Assembly: GCF_048820915.1 (NCBI RefSeq)
Contig: NZ_JBMERR010000005.1
Span: forward strand, 62,001 to 126,000
Length of the DNA: 64,000 bases
Reading direction: 5' to 3'
Source of the DNA: Cribrihabitans_A pelagius
GTDB lineage: Bacteria > Pseudomonadota > Alphaproteobacteria > Rhodobacterales > Rhodobacteraceae
Position numbers and translations under genes: made by a program. How positions within the stretch are numbered: position 1 is the first letter of the stretch; every line of letters starts with the position of its first letter. Below the pieces are notes generated by a model. It saw nothing but the letters and a program-made list of their open reading frames with translations, was not told where the DNA came from and did no database searches. Below are positions 16,187 to 24,149 of this stretch, piece after piece.

Positions 16187-17269
16187 ATGCAGATATTGCC
16201 ACATGCACCCTTGCCTACCTGGGTGCCCGATGAAGTGGGCCGCTACCTGGAACACACCGAAGGCGGCCGGTCGATACGGCAGCTGGCGCGCAAGGCGGGG
16301 TGCCATGCCTCTACCGTGCTGCGCCAGGTGCGCCGGGTGGAGGCGCGCCGGGACGACCCGCTGATCGACGGCGCGCTGGCCCAGCTGGCGGCGCGCTGCT
16401 TTGCCCGCTCGGGCGCGCTTCCGGCGCTGGCCGAAGCGCATGGCGGCGCCGGGGAGTGGTCCGGCGACGGGTTCGAAAAGCAGGCCGGGGAAGTGCTCGC
16501 CCTGCTCTGCCGCAGCGGTGCGGTGCTGGCGGTTGCCGGCGAAATGGAGAAGGCGGTTGTGGTGCGCGACGGCGCGGGCGCAGGCGCGGAGCAGAAAGCC
16601 GCGGTCGGCAAGGCCCTGGCCGGGGCGCTGGCGCTGCTGGACTGGATTGCCTGTTCGCGGCCCGGACGGATCAGCCGCTACCAGATCACGCCCGCGGGCC
16701 GCAGCGCTTTGAACCGTATCGTGGCGAGCCGCGAAAACCGCGCCCGCGCGGCGCTGGAAAACGGTTTTGCCGAGGGGCAGGTGCCCTTCATGGGCCAATC
16801 GGCGCTGCCCGGACGGCTGCGCAAGTCGCGTTACGGGCTGGGCGAGACGCCGCTGGACATGCTGGCGCGGCTTACGGACCGCGAAGGCGACCCGTTCCTG
16901 ACGCCTGCAATGACCGCCGCGGGCAAGCGCCTGCGGGAGGATTACGAGCTGGCGCAGATCGGCAGCCACCTGGCCCGGGGCGAACAGCATTTCGCCCCCG
17001 GCAGCTGTGCCCTGCGCAGCCCCGGCCAGCCGCTCTGCAAAACCGCCGAGGCGGCGCGGCTGCGGATGAGAGAGGCGCTGAGCTTGCTGGGGCCGGGGCT
17101 GAGCGACATTGCGCTGCGCTGCTGCTGCTACCTGGAGGGGCTGGAAACGGCGGAGCGCCAGCTTGGCTGGTCGGCGCGCTCAGGCAAGATCGTGCTGCGC
17201 ATTGCCTTGCAGCAGCTCGCCAGCCACTATGACGGGCTGCCGGAGCGCGAGGCGGCGATGATCGGCTGA
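16187..17269 (+). CDS. HTH-DUF6456 regulator, GafA-like gene transfer agent activator
   Basis: A 360-residue protein. Residues about 28-50 (RSIRQLARKAGCHASTVLRQV) form a helix-turn-helix. The C-terminal region about 205-345 matches the DUF6456 pattern (ETPLDMLARLTDREGDPFLTPAMTAAGKRLREDYE in outline: ETPL, then L.DREGDPFL, then GKRLREDYELAQ). This architecture is, to my knowledge, that of GafA, the direct activator of gene transfer agent genes in Rhodobacter capsulatus, split as GafY/GafZ in Caulobacter. The ATG at 16187 is preceded by GGGGAA. No capsid genes are in the window. Assignment to GafA is from remembered family knowledge, not a search. Confidence 0.72.
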   Translation: MQILPHAPLPTWVPDEVGRYLEHTEGGRSIRQLARKAGCHASTVLRQVRRVEARRDDPLIDGALAQLAARCFARSGALPALAEAHGGAGEWSGDGFEKQAGEVLALLCRSGAVLAVAGEMEKAVVVRDGAGAGAEQKAAVGKALAGALALLDWIACSRPGRISRYQITPAGRSALNRIVASRENRARAALENGFAEGQVPFMGQSALPGRLRKSRYGLGETPLDMLARLTDREGDPFLTPAMTAAGKRLREDYELAQIGSHLARGEQHFAPGSCALRSPGQPLCKTAEAARLRMREALSLLGPGLSDIALRCCCYLEGLETAERQLGWSARSGKIVLRIALQQLASHYDGLPEREAAMIG

Positions 17270-17350
17270 GCTCCGCGGCCGCTCCAATGGGAAAGGAGGT
17301 GTCCGCGAACCGTATTGGCTCCGCCTGGAAAAGGCTGCCTCGACCCCGAG

Positions 17351-17410
17351 CGCCAAGCAGTAAGCCGCGCGCCGACGGCGCAAGGCGGCGATGCGAGGCG
17401 GCCTTCGGCC
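17351..17410 (-). repeat. Dispersed intergenic element, copy A
   Basis: Read on the minus strand, this begins GGCCGAAGGCCGCC, continues CGCATCGCCG, and ends with GGCTTACTGCTTGGCG. The same two conserved blocks in the same order occur on the plus strand at 38495-38559, with different sequence between them. It lies between the GafA-like gene and the peroxiredoxin. Confidence 0.7.
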
Positions 17411-17456
17411 GTGGCCCGCGCCGGGGAGCAATCGGTTTCGGGCCAACTCGTCCGGC

Positions 17457-17488
17457 AAAAGAAAACGGGCCCGCCACCGGCGGACCCG
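17457..17488 (-). terminator. Terminator of the peroxiredoxin gene
   Basis: CGGGCCCGCC (17466-17475) pairs with GGCGGACCCG (17479-17488) with one mismatch and a three-base loop. On the minus strand it runs into TTTTCTTTT. It lies 26 bases after the stop codon at 17514. Confidence 0.8.
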
Positions 17489-17513
17489 CACAGTATCCTC
17501 AAGTGAAGCCCGC

Positions 17514-18062
17514 TCAGGCGGCGACTTCGGCCTTGGCTTCCTTCAGGTGCTTCAGCACGGTCTCGGGCGAGGAGACGCCATAGGGGTCTTCGGGGTGGTT
17601 GTCGGACAGGCCGGGCTCTTCAAACCAGGCTTCGACAACACCATCGTTGATGATCGCCGCGTAACGCCAGGAGCGCGCACCGAAGCCCAGGTTCGCTTTG
17701 TCGACCAGCATGCCCATCTTGCGGGTGAACTCGCCGGAGCCATCGGGGATCACGCCGACGTTCTTCAGGCCCTGCGCCTCGGCCCATTTGTTCATCACGA
17801 AGCTGTCGTTCACCGACATGCAGTAGATCGCGTCGATGCCCTCGGCCTCAAAGTCGGCAAAGCCCTTCTCGAAACCCGGCAGCTGGTAGGTCGAGCAGGT
17901 GGGGGTGAAGGCGCCGGGCAGCGAGAACAGCACGACGCGCTTGCCTGCGAAATAGTCTGCGGTGGTCTTGTCTTCCCAGCGGAAGGGGTTCGGGCCTTCG
18001 ATCGCGTCGTCGCGGACACGGGTCTTGAAGGTCACGTCGGGCAGTTTTACGCCTGCTTTCAT
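17514..18062 (-). CDS. Peroxiredoxin, Prx5 type
   Basis: A 182-residue thiol peroxidase that reduces H2O2 and organic hydroperoxides in the cytoplasm. The peroxidatic cysteine is C56 in PGAFTPTCS, followed by the conserved LPGFEKGFADF and the CMSVNDSFVMNKWAEA segment typical of Prx5. The resolving partner would be glutathione or a glutaredoxin. The ATG at 18062 fits the family start (MKAGVKLPDVTFKTR). It is transcribed divergently from lipA and has its own terminator. The upstream region carries a possible Irr-type box (18104-18120). Confidence 0.93.
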   Translation of the reverse strand: MKAGVKLPDVTFKTRVRDDAIEGPNPFRWEDKTTADYFAGKRVVLFSLPGAFTPTCSTYQLPGFEKGFADFEAEGIDAIYCMSVNDSFVMNKWAEAQGLKNVGVIPDGSGEFTRKMGMLVDKANLGFGARSWRYAAIINDGVVEAWFEEPGLSDNHPEDPYGVSSPETVLKHLKEAKAEVAA

Positions 18063-18103
18063 CTCAACATGCTCCTGAATTCGGTATTCTTTCGGCGCGA
18101 ACG

Positions 18104-18120
18104 GTTATAACGATTCTAAT
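18104..18120 (-). promoter_or_regulatory. Possible Irr-type iron control element upstream of the peroxiredoxin
   Basis: On the minus strand the sequence is ATTAGAA, TCG, TTATAAC. This resembles the alphaproteobacterial iron-control element TTTAGAA-N3-TTCTAAA, with three differences. It overlaps a plausible -10 region (TATAAC) about 40 bases before the start codon. Weak, by-eye evidence. Confidence 0.25.
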
Positions 18121-18357
18121 CCTGCTTCAACCGGCCTGCACGCTGCTTCCGCGCCCGCCGCGAAGCTTTGCCGCGGCGCTGCAGCAATACGCCGCAATCA
18201 CAAGGAATTGCGCCATGCAGCGCGGCCATCGCAACCGGCCGGACCGGTGCGGGAGCCATGTGCGGCACACAGAGCCGCCTTGCCGATCTGGCCGTGCCAA
18301 CCGCGGCCCGCTATGTTACAAGGCGGAAAAACTCAGTTGCCGGAAGGGACGATCCAA

Positions 18358-19308
18358 GTGCGAGACCTGAAAATCCCCGAGCAGCGCCACCCCGAGAAGG
18401 CGCACCGCCCGGATAATGCTCAGCCCAAGAAGCCGGCCTGGATCCGGGTGAAGGCTCCGGGCGGCAAGGGCTATGCCGAGACGCACAAGATCATGCGCGA
18501 CAACAATCTGGTCACGGTCTGCGAGGAAGCGGGCTGCCCCAACGTCGGCGAATGCTGGAGCCAGGGCCACGCCACCATGATGATCATGGGCGAGATCTGC
18601 ACCCGCGGCTGCACCTTCTGCAACATCGCCACCGGCAAGCCCGACACGCTTGATGCCTTCGAGCCGGGGCGCGTCGCCCATGCGGTGCAGAAGCTGGGGC
18701 TGAATCATGTGGTGATCACCAGCGTTGACCGCGATGACCTGGAAGACGGCGGCGCCGATCACTTCGCCCAGACCATCCGCGCCGTGCGCCACCGCAGCCC
18801 CAAGACCACGATCGAGATCCTGACCCCGGATTTTATCAAATGTGACGATGCGGCGCTTGAGATGGTGGCCGAAGCCAAGCCGGATGTGTTCAACCACAAC
18901 TTGGAGACCGTGCCCGGCCTTTATCCGGAAGTGCGCCCCGGCGCGCGCTACTTCCATTCGCTGCGGCTGTTGCAGCGGGTGAAAGAGCTGGATCCGTCGA
19001 TCTTCACCAAGTCCGGCATCATGGTCGGTCTTGGCGAAGACGGCCAGGCGGTGCGCCAGGTGATGGATGACATGCGCGCGGCGGATGTCGACTTCCTCAC
19101 CATCGGCCAGTACCTGCAGCCGACGCCGAAACACCACGCGGTAGACCGCTTTGTGACGCCGGAGGAGTTCAAGTCCTACGAGAAGGCGGCCTACGGCAAG
19201 GGCTTCCTGATGGTCTCTGCCACGCCGCTGACGCGGTCGTCCTATCACGCGGGTGACGATTTTGCCCGCCTGCGCGAGGCCCGCAACAAGAAGCTCGGCC
19301 TGGCATGA
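18358..19308 (+). CDS. lipA: Lipoyl synthase
   Basis: A 316-residue radical SAM enzyme that inserts two sulfurs into protein-bound octanoyl groups. The auxiliary cluster motif is C55-X4-C60-X5-C66 and the radical SAM motif is C81-X3-C85-X2-C88 (CTRGCTFC). The C-terminal cluster-ligand serine lies in RSSYHAGDDF. I chose the GTG at 18358 because GGAAGGGA sits at good spacing and family members start (V/M)RDLKIPEQRHPEKAH. The longer in-frame start at 18208 would add a non-conserved 50-residue leader. The stop codon overlaps the next ATG (ATGA), so an M20 amidohydrolase is translationally coupled. Confidence 0.97.
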   Translation: MRDLKIPEQRHPEKAHRPDNAQPKKPAWIRVKAPGGKGYAETHKIMRDNNLVTVCEEAGCPNVGECWSQGHATMMIMGEICTRGCTFCNIATGKPDTLDAFEPGRVAHAVQKLGLNHVVITSVDRDDLEDGGADHFAQTIRAVRHRSPKTTIEILTPDFIKCDDAALEMVAEAKPDVFNHNLETVPGLYPEVRPGARYFHSLRLLQRVKELDPSIFTKSGIMVGLGEDGQAVRQVMDDMRAADVDFLTIGQYLQPTPKHHAVDRFVTPEEFKSYEKAAYGKGFLMVSATPLTRSSYHAGDDFARLREARNKKLGLA

Positions 19309-20468
19309 CGCCCGAGCGGCTGGCGCAGCTCACCACGCTGCGCCACAGCTTGCACAAGATCCCGGAAGTCTCTGGCGCGGAAGCGAGGACCGCGGCGCTG
19401 ATCGCCGGCTACCTGCGCGGCTTTGCTCCTGACGAGTTGCTGACCGCGCTGGGCGGGCATGGCGTTGCGGCAGTCTTCGACGGCGCCGGTGACGGCCCCA
19501 CGGTTCTGTTCCGCTGTGAGTTGGATGGGCTGCCGATCGAGGAGCTGTCCAGTCAACCTTACCGGTCTACCCATGCCGGACGCGGCCATTTGTGCGGCCA
19601 TGATGGTCATATGGCGATGGTGGCGGCGCTTGCGGCCGAATTGTCAGCACAGCGGCCAAAGCGCGGGCGGGTGGTGCTCTTGTTCCAGCCGGCCGAGGAG
19701 ACCGGCAAGGGCGCCGCGGCGGTCATTGCAGATCCGCAATTCGAGCGGATCAAACCGGACTTTGCCTTTGCATTGCACAACTATCCGGGGCTTGCTGCGG
19801 GGCGCGTCGCGCTCTGTGCCGGGCCGTCGAACTGTGCCTCGCGCGGCATGCGGATCCGGCTGACCGGCAAGACCTCCCACGCCGCCGCGCCGCAGGATGG
19901 CGTCTCTCCCGCTGCCGCGATGACCCGGCTGATGCCGGAGCTTGCGGCGCTCGGCCAGGGCGGTGCGCTGGGCGCGGATTTTGCGCTGACCACGCTGACC
20001 CACGCGCGGCTCGGAGAGGCGGCATTCGGCATTGCCCCGGGTGAAGCGGAGATCTGGGTCACCCTGCGCACGGTGCAGGACAGCCGCATGGCGGAGCTGG
20101 TGGCCGCGGCAGAGGCGCTGGCCCGGCAGACCGCGGCGGAGGAAGGGCTCAGCTGCACCGTCACCTATGATGACATTTTTGACGCCTGCACCAACCACCC
20201 CGAGGCCACCGCGATCCTGAGCGGAGCAGCGGCTGCTGCGGGCCGCCCGGCGGAGGTCTGGGACATGCCGCAGCGCTGGTCGGAGGATTTCGGCCAGTTC
20301 GCCCGCGTTGCAAAATGCGCGATGTTCTGGCTGGGCGCAGGGGAGAACCAGCCGCAGCTGCACAATCCCGACTACGATTTCCCCGATGCCCTGATCCCGG
20401 TGGGCGCCGGGGTTTTCTCCGCTGTCACCGACGCGCTGCTGAACAGCGAAACGGGCGGCAACCGCTAG
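19305..20468 (+). CDS. M20 family amidohydrolase
   Basis: A 387-residue metal-dependent hydrolase of the M20D (amidohydrolase/aminoacylase) group. The metal-binding motifs are intact: LCGHDGH, PAEETGKGA, the HNYP histidine and a late LHNPDYDFPD histidine. The dimerisation domain insert lies about 175-290. Relatives hydrolyse N-acyl amino acids, hippurate or auxin conjugates; the substrate here is unknown. It overlaps lipA by four bases (ATGA), so it is co-translated with lipoyl synthase, though no functional link is known to me. Confidence 0.92.
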   Translation: MTPERLAQLTTLRHSLHKIPEVSGAEARTAALIAGYLRGFAPDELLTALGGHGVAAVFDGAGDGPTVLFRCELDGLPIEELSSQPYRSTHAGRGHLCGHDGHMAMVAALAAELSAQRPKRGRVVLLFQPAEETGKGAAAVIADPQFERIKPDFAFALHNYPGLAAGRVALCAGPSNCASRGMRIRLTGKTSHAAAPQDGVSPAAAMTRLMPELAALGQGGALGADFALTTLTHARLGEAAFGIAPGEAEIWVTLRTVQDSRMAELVAAAEALARQTAAEEGLSCTVTYDDIFDACTNHPEATAILSGAAAAAGRPAEVWDMPQRWSEDFGQFARVAKCAMFWLGAGENQPQLHNPDYDFPDALIPVGAGVFSAVTDALLNSETGGNR

Positions 20469-20549
20469 TTTGCCGCCCGCATGTGTCTCTGCCGGTGTAC
20501 GGGGGGTGCACAGGAAGTGTACGCAGGCCGCCCCTGTATTTCTCGCCCC

Positions 20550-21095
20550 TCAGCCCTCGTCGGTGAAGCGCACCTTGCCGATATGCGGCAGGTTGCGGTT
20601 GCGCTGGGCGTAGTCGATTCCATAGCCGACAACAAACTCGTCCGGGATCTCGAAGCCGATCCAGTCGGCCCGGAAATCCACCTCGCGCCGGGACGGCTTG
20701 TCCAAGAGCGCAATCGACTTCAGCCGCGCGGGCTGGCGGCTGTTGAGCAGGTGGACCACGTGGTTCAGCGTGTGGCCGGTGTCGACGATATCTTCCACCA
20801 CCAGCACATCACGCCCTTCAATTGCGCCGCGCAAGTCCTTGAGAATGCGCACTTCCCGGCTGCTCTCCATGGAATCTCCATAAGAAGATGCCTCCAGGAA
20901 GTCGACCTCGATCGGCAGATCCAGCTCGCGCACCAGATCGGCGATGAAGACGAAGCTGCCGCGCAGAAGCCCGACCACCACCAGCTTGTCGGTGCCTTCA
21001 AACTCGCGCTGGATCTCGCCGCAAAGCTCTTCGATCCGCGCGGCAATGGTCTTGGCCGAGATCATCACATCAATGACATATGGACGCTGTGACAT
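20550..21095 (-). CDS. hpt: Hypoxanthine phosphoribosyltransferase
   Basis: A 181-residue purine-salvage enzyme that converts hypoxanthine (and often guanine) plus PRPP to the nucleotide. The PRPP loop VLVVEDIVDTGHTL is perfect, and the N-terminal VVGLLRGSFVFIADLVRELD and late ADWIGFEIPDEFVVGYGLD-like segment (here GYGIDYAQRNRNLPHIG) are typical. It converges on the M20 gene and is divergent from the START-domain gene across a 75-base gap. Confidence 0.96.
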   Translation of the reverse strand: MSQRPYVIDVMISAKTIAARIEELCGEIQREFEGTDKLVVVGLLRGSFVFIADLVRELDLPIEVDFLEASSYGDSMESSREVRILKDLRGAIEGRDVLVVEDIVDTGHTLNHVVHLLNSRQPARLKSIALLDKPSRREVDFRADWIGFEIPDEFVVGYGIDYAQRNRNLPHIGKVRFTDEG

Positions 21096-21170
21096 GGGTG
21101 CCCTCTTGAAATTTCCGCGCGTTCATATGACATCACGCGCCACAATAGTAGCAGGAAAATCATAAACGCG

Positions 21171-21629
21171 ATGCCCACCCATTCGGAAACCCGCCAGCTG
21201 CCCTACAGCGCCCAGCAGATGTACGACTTGGTTGCGGATGTCGCGCGCTACCCCGAGTTCCTGCCTTGGTGCGCCGCCGCGCGCATCCGCAGCCGCACGC
21301 CCTTTGGCACGGCAGAGATCATGGAGGCGGATCTGGTAATCTCCTTCAAGGTTTTCCGCGAGCGCTTCGGCAGCCGGGTGACGCTGTACCCCGATGAGTA
21401 CAAGATCGACACCGAGTATGTGGACGGGCCTTTCCGCCACATGAAGTCGAACTGGGCCTTTGCCCCGCGCGGGGATGGCAGCTGCGATGTCACATTCTTT
21501 GTCGACTTCGAGTTCAAGAACGCGGTGCTGCAGGGGATCATCGGCGTGGTCTTCAACGAGGCGATGCAGCGGATCGTGCGCGCCTTCGAGCGCCGCGCGG
21601 CGGAGCTTTACGGGCCTGCGGGCCGCTGA
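21171..21629 (+). CDS. RatA/COQ10-type START-domain protein
   Basis: A 152-residue polyketide-cyclase/START protein. The start PTHSETRQLPYSAQQMYDLV, the central PEFLPWCAAARI and the C-terminal VFNEAMQRIVRAFERRA are typical of the COQ10/RatA family. Homologues bind ubiquinone or a polyisoprenoid and support respiratory quinone function; the RatA toxin label from E. coli is usually not meaningful in this group. The hydrophobic cavity strands are present and the length is normal. Confidence 0.9.
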   Translation: MPTHSETRQLPYSAQQMYDLVADVARYPEFLPWCAAARIRSRTPFGTAEIMEADLVISFKVFRERFGSRVTLYPDEYKIDTEYVDGPFRHMKSNWAFAPRGDGSCDVTFFVDFEFKNAVLQGIIGVVFNEAMQRIVRAFERRAAELYGPAGR

Positions 21630-21786
21630 GCTGCTCCGGGCTGCGCCTGCGGCGTGCAGCGCCTGTGTGCGTTAACCCTTTGGCAACCAGTGTTACCAAA
21701 ACCCTGTTCTGAGCCGGGACTTGCCATGTTTCGGCCGTGTTTCGCGGACCATTAAAAAGCATAAAAAATCGCAAGCAGGTGAACAG

Positions 21787-22236
21787 ATGGATATTGGAAT
21801 CCTCCTCCCCCCGGCCTCCGGCCAGGGCAATACGCAAGGCAGTCAGGGGGCCGGCGGACAAAACGGCACAGTGCAGGAAAGCAGCTCTGGCGGCGCAGTG
21901 CAGCCGGCCGCGGAGAGCAAGGCCTCGGACGGAAATAATTCAGCGGACAGCGGCAGCAGCAACGGCCAGGCGAGCCGGCAGGCGTCGGCGCAGAAAGCCG
22001 ATGCTGCCAGTGCCGCCAAGGCCCGCGCCCAGGCCGCGCTGGACGATGCCCGCGCCGCGGCGCTTGTGGACAGCGTGAAAGCAGCCGCGGAAGGCTCCAG
22101 CACCGCCGCAGCCCTGATCGCACCGCCGGACGATGCGGCGGCCAATGCCAACGCGGCAACCTCCGGTTACGAGGCGGGCGCAGCAGCTGCCGCCGCGGCC
22201 GCACCGGCAGAGCAGGCGCTCACCACCGCGGCCTGA
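21787..22236 (+). CDS. Ala-rich low-complexity protein of unknown function
   Basis: A 149-residue protein. It starts MDIGILLPPASGQGN, continues with a Gly/Ser/Asn-rich linker (about 15-70), then an Ala-rich likely helical region (about 70-110, ARAQAALDDARAAALVDSVKAA) and an Ala-rich tail. There is no signal peptide or membrane segment. The ATG at 21787 is favoured by AGGTGAA; a further upstream in-frame start at 21721 lacks a clear site. A TTAACC sequence lies about 110 bases upstream. I do not recognise a family, and low complexity limits any inference. It looks real because of codon use and its ribosome-binding site. Confidence 0.65.
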   Translation: MDIGILLPPASGQGNTQGSQGAGGQNGTVQESSSGGAVQPAAESKASDGNNSADSGSSNGQASRQASAQKADAASAAKARAQAALDDARAAALVDSVKAAAEGSSTAAALIAPPDDAAANANAATSGYEAGAAAAAAAAPAEQALTTAA

Positions 22237-22249
22237 GACCCCGGATAAC

Positions 22250-22277
22250 AAAAAGCGGCCCCGGATGAGGGGGCCGC
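22250..22277 (-). terminator. Rho-independent terminator of amt
   Basis: GCGGCCCC (22255-22262) pairs with GGGGCCGC (22270-22277) around a seven-base loop and, on the minus strand, runs into five T residues. It follows the amt stop codon at 22319 by about 40 bases. Confidence 0.85.
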
Positions 22278-22318
22278 CTGCGCCCGGCCATCAGCCGGGT
22301 GTTTCCGTCGCCGCGGGC

Positions 22319-23512
22319 TCAGCTGTTCATATCATACGCGCGTTCGCCATGCACAGAGAGGTCGAGCCCGTTGGTCTCGCTCTCCAGATCGACCCGCAAG
22401 GAGGTGAGGGCGGCGGTGAGTTTGACCAGCGCGACGGTGACCACGGCAGTGAAGATGCCGACAATGGCCAGCCCGCCCAGCTGCGCTGCCCAAGTGCCAG
22501 CACCGAAGAAGGCAATCATGATGGTGCCGAAGATGCCGCCGACGCCATGCACGGCAAAGACATCCAGCGTGTCGTCGATCTGCATCCGGTTGCGCACCAG
22601 GTTCACCGCCTCCTGGCAGAGCACGCCTGCCACCGCGCCGATGATCAGCGCCTCCATGGGGCCGACAAAGCCGGAGGCCGGGGTGATCGAGGCAAGCCCT
22701 GCAATCGTGCCGGTGACCAGCCCCACGAGCGAGGCCCGGCCGTGCTTGATCTTCTCCCACAGAACCCAGCTGAGCGAAGCAGTGGCTGCGGAGATATGGG
22801 TGACCGTCAGCGCCATCGCCGCGCCGCCGTCCGCGGCCAGCTGCGAGCCGCCGTTGAAGCCGAACCAGCCGACCCAGAGCATCGCCGCCCCGATCATCAC
22901 ATAGCCCGGATTGTGCGGCGGAATGCTGCGGTTCTTGCGGGGGCCGAGGAAGAAGGCGATGATCAGCGCCGCGATCCCTGCGGTCTCATGCACCACGATG
23001 CCGCCGGCAAAGTCGCGAACCCCGGTCTCGCCGAAGATGCCGCCATCGGCGAGGAAGCCGCCGCCCCAGATCCAATGCACCACCGGCGCATAACACAGAA
23101 GCATCCAGAGGCCCGAGAACAGCAGCACGAAGCCGAAGCCCGCGCGCTCCACGTAGGCGCCGGCGATGAGCGCGGGCGTGATGATGGCAAAGGTCATCTG
23201 GAAGGCGAAGAACAGCACCTCGGGCAGGGTTCCGGCGAGGCTCTCGGCCGTGACGCCTGCAAGGAACATCTTGTCGAGACCGCCCCACAGGCCAGCCCCC
23301 GTCCCAGCACCGCCGCCGCCAAAGGCGATGGAATAGCCAAGCGCCAGCCACAGAACGCTCATCAAACAGGCGATGGCGTAGCAATGCATGAAGACGCTGA
23401 GCACATTGCGGGCGCGTACCAGCCCGCCGTAAAACAGCGCCAGCCCCGGCAGTGTCATGAAAAGAACCAGGGCCGTGGCCACAATGATCCAAGCTGTATC
23501 GGCTGCATTCAT
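22319..23512 (-). CDS. amt: Ammonium transporter
   Basis: A 397-residue inner-membrane channel with eleven hydrophobic helices. The conserved pore histidines lie in GIVVHETAG and DVFAVHGVGGI. The N-terminal GLALFYGGLVRARNVLSV and the mid-protein WFGFNGGSQLAA are diagnostic. Start ATG 23512 has GGAAGGAG upstream; the longer frame would add a non-conserved leader. No glnK is adjacent in the window, unlike the common glnK-amtB pair. A large inverted repeat lies upstream at 23599-23621. Confidence 0.96.
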   Translation of the reverse strand: MNAADTAWIIVATALVLFMTLPGLALFYGGLVRARNVLSVFMHCYAIACLMSVLWLALGYSIAFGGGGAGTGAGLWGGLDKMFLAGVTAESLAGTLPEVLFFAFQMTFAIITPALIAGAYVERAGFGFVLLFSGLWMLLCYAPVVHWIWGGGFLADGGIFGETGVRDFAGGIVVHETAGIAALIIAFFLGPRKNRSIPPHNPGYVMIGAAMLWVGWFGFNGGSQLAADGGAAMALTVTHISAATASLSWVLWEKIKHGRASLVGLVTGTIAGLASITPASGFVGPMEALIIGAVAGVLCQEAVNLVRNRMQIDDTLDVFAVHGVGGIFGTIMIAFFGAGTWAAQLGGLAIVGIFTAVVTVALVKLTAALTSLRVDLESETNGLDLSVHGERAYDMNS

Positions 23513-23598
23513 CCGGATGCTCCTTCCCGTGCAAATCCCTTGGCATGAGCTGAAAGCCCAAGCCGGGCGCGGGAAAAAGCGGCAGGCAGCGTGCGGAC

Positions 23599-23621
23599 GC
23601 ACAAAATGAGGGCTTTTGTGC
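23599..23621. promoter_or_regulatory. Eight-base inverted repeat between amt and cinA
   Basis: GCACAAAA (23599-23606) and TTTTGTGC (23614-23621) are perfect inverted repeats separated by seven bases. They lie about 90 bases upstream of the amt start and 25 bases after the cinA stop. The dyad could be an operator for amt or a weak cinA terminator; the arms are AT-rich and no T tract follows, which favours an operator. A second small dyad GTGCG-ga-CGCAC (23591-23602) overlaps it. Confidence 0.4.
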
Positions 23622-23645
23622 AAGTGCCGGTTTTTTGGGCTGGCG

Positions 23646-24149
23646 TCAGCCCTTGCTGCCCAATTTGCGTTCGATTTGCGAAACCGCCTGCAAAAGCAGC
23701 AGCAGCGCGTGATCGCGGGCGCCTGCGCGCACCTCGGCGCGGCCGGGGGCGCCGAAGTCCACGGTCCCGGTCACGGTCTCCTGACCCTTGCGGGCGAGGC
23801 CGAAGCAGACCCGGCCCTCTGGCTTGACTTCCGACCCGCCCGGTCCGGCGATGCCGGTGACGGAAACCGCCAGGGTGGCACCCGCCGCCTTGCGCGCGCC
23901 TGCGGCCATCTCCGCCGCGGTTTCCTCGCTCACGGCGCCGGTTGCCTGAAGAGTCGCGGGCGTGACGCCCAGCATCTCGATCTTGGCGGCGTTGGAATAG
24001 GTGACAAAGCCGCGGTCGACCACCGCGGAGGAGCCCGCGATATCGGTGAGTGCCGCGGCGATCATGCCGCCGGTGCAGCTTTCCGCTGTGGCAATGGTGA
24101 CACCTGCGGCGGTGGCGCGGGCAATCAGCTCCGCCGCCACGCCGCTCAT
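23646..24149 (-). CDS. CinA C-terminal domain protein (nicotinamide-nucleotide amidase type)
   Basis: A 167-residue stand-alone CinA C-terminal domain. Members deamidate nicotinamide mononucleotide in pyridine nucleotide recycling. The signature ATAESCTGGMIAAALTDIAGSS and VSVTGIAGPGG segments are intact. The ATG at 24149 overlaps the end of pgpA by four bases, so it is the last gene of an ispDF-pgpA-cinA unit. The other possible start, 62 codons upstream, is out of the conserved fold and codes within pgpA. Confidence 0.93.
   Translation of the reverse strand: MSGVAAELIARATAAGVTIATAESCTGGMIAAALTDIAGSSAVVDRGFVTYSNAAKIEMLGVTPATLQATGAVSEETAAEMAAGARKAAGATLAVSVTGIAGPGGSEVKPEGRVCFGLARKGQETVTGTVDFGAPGRAEVRAGARDHALLLLLQAVSQIERKLGSKG

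Noticed and set aside
20469..20549. A bidirectional terminator between the M20 gene and hpt
   Set aside because: Only scattered GTGTAC repeats are present; no clear hairpin is visible.
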